Shown piece by piece: positions 7,186 to 9,055 of a DNA stretch of 9,055 nt. The notes below the pieces were generated by a model. That model ran no database searches. It was not told the DNA's origin and saw nothing but the letters and a program-made list of their open reading frames with translations. Every line of letters begins with the position of its first letter. Positions within the stretch are counted from its first letter, which is position 1. Source of the DNA: an uncultured bacterium (lineage in GTDB: Bacteria > Patescibacteriota > Gracilibacteria > Absconditabacterales > Absconditicoccaceae); NCBI GenBank assembly GCA_937906635.1, contig CALCYP010000078.1, positions 1-9,055 of the forward strand. The letters run 5' to 3'. The position numbers were made by a program, and so were the translations under genes.

Positions 7186-7221
7186 GTCTAAATTTGGAGA
7201 TTTAACTCTTTATTTTTAGAC
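7186..7221 (+). promoter_or_regulatory. Two-tier hairpin just before the capsid start codon
   Basis: GTCTAAA (7186-7192) pairs perfectly with TTTAGAC (7215-7221). Inside, GGAG (7196-7199) can pair with CTCT (7206-7209, one G-U pair) across a 6-base loop. The structure ends three bases before the ATG at 7225 and fills most of the 49-base gap. It has no T tract on its 3' side. A role in capsid mRNA stability or translation is inference. Confidence 0.4.
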
Positions 7222-7224
7222 AAA

Positions 7225-8196
7225 ATGTTAGTAGCAAAAACACCAGCAGGAACTGGAAATGAAACATTCGATTCAGTATTAGTGACTTTATTGAGAAAGT
7301 CTTTCTTAGAGAACTGAGAACCTTCTACAATATTTATGCAATTGTGAGAAGAACCAGTAGCTCAAAACTGATATAAATCAGTTACCCGACCAAGATTAAA
7401 CCCAATGAAAACAACATTGGCATGAGCAACACTTACAGAATGAGTTGTACCATGAGGACACAATAACACTGTATCTACAGTAGTTGCAACACCAGCTTTG
7501 TTATGAGACTATACAAAGATTTCTGACGTATTGGAGATGGAAACTTTGTTAACAGTTATCAAATCTCAAGGTAAAGAATTGTACAACAATGCAAAAAGGA
7601 TTATCGATGAATATATCCAAAACACATTGGAATCAGACAATACTGTACCTGTAATTAGAGCAGGTTGAGCAGCTACAAGAGCAGCTTTGCAAGATACAGA
7701 CACTATGGACTTTAATTTGGTTTTGGATTGAGTAGCTTTCTTGACTTCACAAGGAGAGACAAATGAAAGATTTAAGATCATTATGCATCCTAATGTATTT
7801 AGAGACTTCTGTGCAAGTGCAAGTACAAACACTTGGTTAAATAAAGTTATTTACGATAACTATAAAGGAATCCAAGATGGATATGTTACATCTGTAGAAA
7901 ACTTTGATATTTACTTATCAGCAAATGTACAACCTATCTCTGTAACATCTGGAGGAGATACATTTAATGTATACCCAACATATTGTTTGAGAAGATGAGC
8001 TTATGGAACATCAAGCCTATCTAATTTACAAACATACTACAAAGGATACGGAAGTGCATGAACAGATGATCCATTGAATCAAATAGCTACAATCTGATGG
8101 AAATGTTATTTTGGTTGTGCAGTACTGAATCCATTCTTCTTAGTAAGATTAGAATCAAGAGCAACAACTAATTATCAATGGCAACAGACTATATAG
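7225..8196 (+). CDS. Major capsid protein, N4-gp56 family
   Basis: Coat protein with the HK97-type fold that builds the phage head. It has 323 residues, close to the family length. Family-like landmarks are TLTEGVVPGGHNNTVSTV (about 73-90), LLGDYTKISDVLEME, KIIMHPNVFRDF with His188, the GYVTSVENFDIYLSANVQP turn, RGAYGTSSL, and the C-terminal GSAGTDDPLNQ...TIGWKCY...FFLVRLESRAT, which matches the typical N4-gp56 ending. About fourteen TGA codons are read as Gly alongside many GGA codons. One CGA near residue 54 (SVT-x-PRLNPM) sits where relatives often have an aromatic residue, agreeing with CGA = Trp. It ends in TAG and is preceded and followed by hairpins, as expected for a highly expressed gene. 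Confidence 0.92.
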
Positions 8197-8210
8197 TAGT
8201 TTTATATAAA

Positions 8211-8233
8211 GGGGGGTACAATTTGTACCTCTC
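8211..8233 (+). terminator. Strong hairpin after the capsid gene, imperfect terminator
   Basis: GGGGGGTACA (8211-8220) pairs with TGTACCTCTC (8224-8233) over a 3-base loop; ten pairs, of which two are G-U. It lies 15 bases after the capsid stop. Only two T residues follow directly, so it is more likely a partial terminator or an mRNA 3'-end stabiliser than a full stop to transcription. Confidence 0.45.
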
Positions 8234-8273
8234 TTGAATAAAATTATTGTATTTATTTCATTACATATCCAAT

Positions 8274-9002
8274 ATGTGAACAGTCCAAAATAGAATAGAC
8301 CAACGAAAGTTATCTGAATTAAGATGATCCAGTCAAGTAAACGATGCAGTGTGTCTAGCATGGTATAATCAATGATATAGAATTTTCCAAAAATACTTAT
8401 TGGAGTATTTGGCAAATCAATTACAAACACAAGCGATAGTACAAAATATAGAGGCATGAAAAAGTGAGTATGACTTACCATTTGGAGAAGCAGACTGACA
8501 TGATTTTTATAGTATCGCACAATTGAGAATAGCATACAAAGAAAAAGATGGAGTACCAGTTTATAAAGTATGTGAAGAATTAAATATTGCGGACTACAAT
8601 ATCAATCCTACAACATGAAGACAAATGTGAGCACCAATAATCTATAAAAGAATCACAAAAAGGACACCTAGATATGAATTTATAAGCAAAAACAAAGTAA
8701 AGATATACCCTACTCCTGATGAAGATGTAGATTATTGATTCAATATGAGATTCAATTTTATCACTACAGATATAACAAATAAAAATACTAATGAGAGTAC
8801 ATTATGAGTACCACGATATTTCTTAGATGTGATAGATGATTATTTGAGTTATAGGTTATATCTTGCAGAAAATCCTGAATTAGCAGGAGTATATTATAAA
8901 CAATTTATGGACACATTACATGATAATATCTATTGATTAAATAGAGACCAGAGACCAGTAGAAGAATGATTTTGAAATTTTAGATTTTTTGATCACTGAT
9001 AA
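8274..9002 (+). CDS. Probable head-tail adaptor / connector protein
   Basis: Likely a neck protein that attaches to the portal and joins head to tail, judged from position directly after the major capsid gene and its composition. It has 242 residues from MGTVQNRIDQ (second codon TGA) to NFRFFDHG, TAA. The N-terminal part is helical (VNDAVCLAWYNQGYRIFQKY). The middle is a beta-rich stretch with KNKVKIYPTPDEDVDYGF and MRFNFITTDI, reminiscent of adaptor proteins with a phrase about material constants then a Pro. The end has VIDDYLSYRLYLAENPELAG, a helix common in such adaptors. About a dozen TGA codons and two CGA codons occur. The call is by resemblance and gene order, not a diagnostic motif. 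Confidence 0.6.
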
Positions 9003-9055
9003 TGGCAGTATGAGAAAAGAGAACAAATTGAGTAATAAGCCAAGTAAGTCGGACA
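9002..9055 (+). CDS. Start of another gene, cut by the window edge
   Basis: An ATG at 9002 overlaps the preceding TAA by one base (TAATG), the same junction as at 6003-6007. Eighteen codons are visible: MAVGEKRTNGVISQVSRT, with two TGA codons read as Gly and a CGG codon near the end (Arg in the standard code, possibly Trp if CGG is also reassigned). Too little is present to identify it; by gene order it would be a neck or tail protein. Confidence 0.5.

Noticed and set aside
3531..8535. Several minus-strand open frames (3531-3851, 3858-4067, 5201-5524, 5883-6092, 6480-6680, 7566-7832, 8155-8535)
   Set aside because: They lie opposite well-supported plus-strand genes, encode low-complexity Leu/Ser/Phe-rich proteins as expected from the complement of purine-rich coding DNA, and match no family.
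1..9055. TGA read as tryptophan (code 4, Mycoplasma-like) or selenocysteine
   Set aside because: Trp at two adjacent Walker A positions and in GKGAKDR would destroy both motifs; TGA is far too frequent for selenocysteine.
1..9055. tRNA genes, CRISPR arrays, insertion sequences, toxin-antitoxin or defence genes
   Set aside because: I looked for cloverleaf-like sequences, regularly spaced repeats and transposase motifs and saw none; the direct repeats at 989-1030 are too short and few for CRISPR.

Overview
This window is a piece of a temperate tailed-phage or prophage genome that must be read with a non-standard genetic code. In the standard code nearly every gene is broken by in-frame TGA. 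When TGA is read as glycine, thirteen long, closely packed frames open. TGA then falls exactly on invariant glycines: two adjacent TGAs in the terminase Walker A motif (GYGGGAGGGKT), both glycines of the integrase GKGAKDR motif, and the glycine after the methyltransferase NPPY motif. TAA and TAG remain stops. Code 25 (TGA = Gly) is known from Absconditabacteria (SR1) and Gracilibacteria. In the adenine methyltransferase, three in-frame CGA codons also fall where the family has conserved tryptophans, while family-conserved arginines are AGA or AGG. This suggests a second reassignment, CGA = Trp. I recall that change being predicted computationally for Absconditabacterales, so the best host guess is an Absconditabacteria (SR1) bacterium. 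The DNA is AT-rich and the genes start mostly without a Shine-Dalgarno sequence.

Layout. Positions 1-869 (minus strand) hold a tyrosine recombinase/integrase whose C-terminus runs off the left edge. Positions 870-1156 are a divergent control region with an integrase promoter, short direct repeats, a plus-strand TATAAT box inside an imperfect dyad, and a strong intrinsic terminator just before the first rightward gene. Positions 1157-9055 are one continuous rightward gene string: a small basic protein, a phage N6-adenine methyltransferase with a 9-G tract, a probable small terminase subunit, a small unknown protein, the large terminase subunit, the portal, three unknown proteins of about 106 residues, a probable scaffold, an N4-gp56-type major capsid protein, a probable head-tail adaptor, and the start of one more gene.

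Together these make a DNA packaging and head-assembly module (TerS, TerL, portal, scaffold, capsid, adaptor) beside an integration module. The integrase indicates a temperate lifestyle. The methyltransferase may protect phage DNA or mark it. The terminator between the only visible rightward promoter and the gene string raises the possibility of attenuation or antitermination. No tRNA, CRISPR array, insertion sequence or defence system is visible. The exceptional feature is the doubly altered code in a phage of a candidate-phylum bacterium. Residues below are given with TGA = Gly; CGA is written as Trp where the argument concerns it.
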